From the NCBI GenBank assembly GCA_002337055.1, contig DDFG01000001.1, positions 521,252 to 585,251 of the forward strand: 64,000 nucleotides of DNA. The letters are read 5' to 3'. This stretch comes from Betaproteobacteria bacterium UBA1934. Lineage in GTDB: Bacteria; Pseudomonadota; Gammaproteobacteria; Burkholderiales; Rhodocyclaceae. The notes under the pieces were generated by a model, which saw nothing but the letters and a program-made list of their open reading frames with translations, was not told the DNA's origin and did not search any database. Shown piece by piece: positions 62,711 to 64,000 of the stretch; positions within the stretch are counted from its first letter, which is position 1, and each line of letters opens with the position of its first letter. Made by a program: the position numbers and the translations under genes.

Positions 62711-63895
62711 ATGCAGACCCTGACCATTCTCGGTTCAACGGGCTCAATCGGCACCAGCACGCTGGATGTCGTGCGCCGACATCCGGAGCGTTACCGCCTG
62801 CATGCACTGTGCGCGCATCGACAGATTGATCGGTTATTCGAGCAATGTCAGTCGTTTCGTCCCGCCTTTGCCGTGCTTGGCGACGAGCAGCTAGCCGAAA
62901 CTCTTCAGCAGCGACTGGATGCGGAAGGCATACCGACCGAGGTCCGGTATGGTGCTTCGGCACTGGTGGAACTGGCCAGCGCGCCGGAAGTCACCACGGT
63001 GATGGCCGCGATTGTCGGCGCCGCCGGTCTGCCGCCGACGCTTGCAGCTGCGCAAGCAGGCAAGCGCATCCTGCTGGCAAACAAGGAAGCCTTGGTGATG
63101 ACCGGCGACCTATTCATGCGGGCCGCGCGTGCTCACGGTGCCTGTTTGCTGCCTGTTGATAGCGAACACAATGCGATATTTCAGTCGTTGCCTGCCCATT
63201 ACGCGGGCGATTTTTCTGCTGCCGGCGTGCGGCGCCTGCTGCTTACCGCCTCGGGCGGCCCGTTCCGCTCGACCCCGCGCGCCGATCTCGCGAAAGTGAC
63301 TCCCGAACAGGCGTGCGCGCATCCGAACTGGGTGATGGGGCGCAAGATTTCGGTCGATTCGGCCACCATGATGAACAAGGGCCTGGAGGTGATCGAGGCG
63401 CGCTGGCTGTTCAACATGCCCGCTACGCAGATTCAAGTTGTCGTGCATCCGCAAAGCGTGATCCACTCGCTGGTCGAATACGCTGATGGCTCCACCCTGG
63501 CGCAACTCGGCAACCCCGACATGCGAACCCCGATTGCTCACTGCTTGGCTTACCCTGATCGGATTGATGCCGGTGTGGCCAGCCTCGATCTGTTCAAGAT
63601 CGGTCGGCTCGAATTTGAAGCACCCGATTTCGAACGGTTTCCATGTCTACGCTTGGCCTACGAGGCGCTGGCGGCGGGCGGGTTGGCGCCGACGGTGCTC
63701 AACGCTGCCAATGAAATTGCGGTGGAGGCTTTCTTGGGGCGTCAACTGGCTTTCCTATCGATTCCCGAACTGATTGAGCGAACGCTTGCCGAGGCGCCGC
63801 ACGGTGTGGCCGATTCCATCGATTCCGTGCTCGCCGCCGACGCCGAAGCCCGCCGCATCGCCTGCGGTTTGTTGGCAGGAGCGTTCGGCCAGTGA
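62711..63895 (+). CDS. dxr: 1-deoxy-D-xylulose 5-phosphate reductoisomerase
   Basis: MEP-pathway enzyme supplying isoprenoid precursors, including those used by UppS; 394 residues. N-terminal NADPH site [35 protein letters not shown], metal/substrate site [13 protein letters not shown], and the catalytic-loop region [10 protein letters not shown] and [18 protein letters not shown] are intact. Start 62711 is the base right after the cdsA stop. Its stop overlaps the rseP start. Confidence 0.97.
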   Translation: MQTLTILGSTGSIGTSTLDVVRRHPERYRLHALCAHRQIDRLFEQCQSFRPAFAVLGDEQLAETLQQRLDAEGIPTEVRYGASALVELASAPEVTTVMAAIVGAAGLPPTLAAAQAGKRILLANKEALVMTGDLFMRAARAHGACLLPVDSEHNAIFQSLPAHYAGDFSAAGVRRLLLTASGGPFRSTPRADLAKVTPEQACAHPNWVMGRKISVDSATMMNKGLEVIEARWLFNMPATQIQVVVHPQSVIHSLVEYADGSTLAQLGNPDMRTPIAHCLAYPDRIDAGVASLDLFKIGRLEFEAPDFERFPCLRLAYEALAAGGLAPTVLNAANEIAVEAFLGRQLAFLSIPELIERTLAEAPHGVADSIDSVLAADAEARRIACGLLAGAFGQ

Positions 63896-64000
63896 GCGAT
63901 GCACCGCTTTATCTGGCTGCCTTTTTCGCCATGCTCGGCGTGCTGGTGGTCGTCCATGAATTCGGCCACTTTTTGGTTGCGCGCTGGTGCGGCGTCAAAG
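63892..64000 (+). CDS. rseP: RIP metalloprotease RseP (partial, 5' end only)
   Basis: Site-2-type intramembrane zinc protease that cleaves anti-sigma factor RseA and signal-peptide remnants. Only about 36 residues lie in the window, starting with GTG 63892 (overlapping the dxr stop by four bases). They include a first transmembrane helix and the zinc motif HEFGH in [16 protein letters not shown], which is diagnostic. Confidence 0.92.
   Translation, partial: MSDAPLYLAAFFAMLGVLVVVHEFGHFLVARWCGVK

Overview
The window is a stretch of high-GC bacterial chromosome. Gene content and order point to a betaproteobacterium, most likely of the Rhodocyclales (Dechloromonas/Azonexus-like). Supporting points are a succinylase-type dapD/dapC lysine branch, surE-pcm-nlpD-rpoS, a class I PHA locus phaC-phaB-phaR followed by rimO, the order rpsB-tsf-pyrH-frr-uppS-cdsA-dxr-rseP, and many family-typical small proteins (DUF3293, DUF3301, YqhA). 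The genus cannot be fixed from sequence reading alone. No rRNA, tRNA, CRISPR array, IS element or phage module was recognised.

Layout. 1-1.7 kb: dapD (cut by the window edge) and dapC on the minus strand. 1.8-6.2 kb: two tandem PhoA-family alkaline phosphatases behind a candidate PhoB box, a strong terminator, and two unrecognised exported or membrane proteins. 6.2-8.3 kb: class I fumarase and a YqhA membrane protein (minus). 8.4-11.7 kb: surE-pcm-nlpD-rpoS with overlapping junctions. 11.7-13.4 kb: a lower-GC island of two small genes, each followed by an attC-like imperfect palindrome. It looks like an integrase-less gene-cassette cluster. 13.5-17.2 kb: a cysteine hydrolase divergent from a GlxA/AraC regulator, then a PAS histidine kinase and NarL-type response regulator. 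17.3-21.6 kb: a cyanate operon with a DJ-1/PfpI (isonitrile-hydratase-like) protein, NrtA/CmpA-type binding protein, permease, ATPase and cyanase. 21.7-23.2 kb: a quinone reductase divergent from a LysR regulator over a direct-repeat operator. 23.4-28.8 kb (minus): moxR-DUF58-transglutaminase-mltB-nitroreductase. 29-34.2 kb: an HDAC-like deacetylase, rmuC, DUF3293, and a kinase-HDOD-GAF fusion. 34.2-37.6 kb: bamD divergent from rluD-pgeF-ZIP transporter.

37.7-44.3 kb is the storage-polymer region: phaC, phaB, terminator, phaR, rimO, and a second PhaC-like hydrolase carrying a long Lys/Ala/Pro tail resembling histone H1 or PhaF. 44.3-48.9 kb (minus): an Hsp33 that has lost half of its zinc cysteines, an ArsC/YffB-like protein, two GNAT acetyltransferases and tex. 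49-57.9 kb is mixed: fliW, two acyl-activating enzymes, a gamma carbonic anhydrase, a MazG-like hydrolase, rlmJ, a large unknown protein, DUF3301, and a GcvA-like regulator divergent from a 50-residue small gene. 57.9-64 kb: the translation/isoprenoid/envelope operon from rpsB to the start of rseP.

The items most worth following up are the PhaC-like protein with a nucleoid-binding-type tail, the cassette-like island after rpoS, the cyanate cluster led by a DJ-1 protein, the degenerate Hsp33, and the kinase-HDOD-GAF fusion.
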